DNA of 64,000 bases, from positions 1,426,001 through 1,490,000 of the forward strand of contig NZ_CP011371.1 in NCBI RefSeq assembly GCF_001017435.1, given 5' to 3'. Source of the DNA: Caldimonas brevitalea. Lineage in GTDB: Bacteria > Pseudomonadota > Gammaproteobacteria > Burkholderiales > Burkholderiaceae_C. A model generated the notes under the pieces. It did no database searches, was not told the origin of the DNA, and was given only the letters and a program-made list of their open reading frames with translations. Below are positions 63,590 to 64,000 of the stretch, piece after piece. The position numbers were made by a program, and so were the translations under genes. Numbering within the stretch: position 1 is the stretch's first letter; each line of letters opens with the position of its first letter.

Positions 63590-64000
63590 ATGCCGGTGAT
63601 CGTGGTAGCCAATCCCAAGGGCGGCGTCGGCAAGTCGACGCTGGCCACCCATGTCGCCGCCTATTTTGCGCACCAGGGGCACCAGGTGATGCTGGGCGAT
63701 GTCGACCGCCAGCAGTCGTCGCGCACCTGGCTGTCGCTGCGCCCGTCGCAGGCGGTGCCCATCCTCGGCTGGGAGGTGCGGCAGCAAACCCGGTTGACGC
63801 CGCCCAAGGGCACGACACACGCGGTGCTCGACACGCCCGCCGGCCTGCACGGCAAGCGCCTCGACCATGTGATGCAGCTGGCCGACCGCATCCTGGTGCC
63901 CTTGCAGCCCAGCATCTTCGACATCTACGCGACGCGCGCCTTCCTCGACGAGGTGCTGGCGCACCGCAAGTCGAGCCGGGTGCCGGTGGGCCTGGTCGGC
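63590..64000 (+). CDS. ParA-family ATPase, 3' end outside window
   Basis: The first 137 residues of a P-loop ATPase are visible: VIVVANPKGGVGKSTLATHV (deviant Walker A, KGGVGKS), then GDVDRQQSSRTWL (Walker A' region) and LDTPAGLHGK (Walker B). This resembles ParA/MinD-like and VirC1-like proteins that position plasmids, chromosomes or protein clusters. ATG 63590 has GGAGG at 63580-63584. No parB or replication gene is visible within the window, so this may be an orphan ParA. It diverges from the KefF-type gene. Confidence 0.9.
   Translation, partial: MPVIVVANPKGGVGKSTLATHVAAYFAHQGHQVMLGDVDRQQSSRTWLSLRPSQAVPILGWEVRQQTRLTPPKGTTHAVLDTPAGLHGKRLDHVMQLADRILVPLQPSIFDIYATRAFLDEVLAHRKSSRVPVGLVG

Overview
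The window reads as chromosomal DNA from a GC-rich betaproteobacterium of the order Burkholderiales. Supporting signs are the uniformly high GC of most genes, the mix of families (cytochrome c4, DUF1841, TamAB, CoxE-like VWA with MoxR, GTP cyclohydrolase I, many GGDEF/EAL proteins), and extragenic repeats built around the CTACTTTCTTTG / CAAAGAAAGTAG hairpin, a type I associate with this order. No rRNA, plasmid origin or prophage is seen. There is one tRNA gene, tRNA-Arg(CCU), and one complete IS3-family insertion sequence.

Layout. 1-5.6 kb: end of a metallophosphoesterase, an ATP-dependent DNA ligase, folE, a BLUF photoreceptor, a DUF748-like envelope protein and a DUF429 protein. 5.6-12 kb: an SGNH hydrolase, a palindrome-rich MITE-like element, and a self-contained TonB locus (outer-membrane receptor, exbB, exbD, tonB). 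12.4-17.9 kb: a DUF885 zinc hydrolase diverging from a ligase-associated-type DEXH helicase, which is coupled to a DUF1232 protein and a secreted thermonuclease. 17.9-22.9 kb: second TonB receptor coupled to arginase, a LOG-family protein and a MoeB/ThiF-type E1 enzyme. 22.9-24.6 kb: composite repeats carrying an IS3-family element. 24.6-30.5 kb: FIST sensor protein, CtpA-type protease, and a divergent Fe3+-type ABC ATPase/permease pair with a Fur-box-like site between them.

30.6-37.8 kb is a signalling block of two large PAS/GGDEF/EAL proteins around a small receiver-like ORF. 37.9-42.8 kb is the most unusual part. One gene encodes a GRDP-like (PF07173-type) domain followed by 19 tandem 12-residue AYCMREPKKADA repeats. 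After its terminator comes a promoter that matches the plant-inducible-promoter (PIP) box consensus exactly: TTCGC-N15-TTCGC-N31-TAGATT. It drives a 1191-residue protein of no recognised family that looks like a candidate type III effector.

42.8-57 kb is mostly housekeeping: a zinc-binding metallopeptidase, tRNA-Arg, tamA-tamB, VWA and MoxR proteins, GlcG-like protein, acetyltransferase, cytochrome c4, DUF1841, RutE-like nitroreductase and a TauE/SafE exporter. 57.4-63.5 kb holds a KefC-type antiporter and a KefF-type oxidoreductase, separated by a visibly AT-richer three-gene cassette (GtrB-like, GtrA-like, GT-C-like) that probably inserted between them. The window ends inside a ParA-family ATPase gene.

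Functions are inferred by reading motifs; no database search was run. Start codons are stated where the choice mattered.
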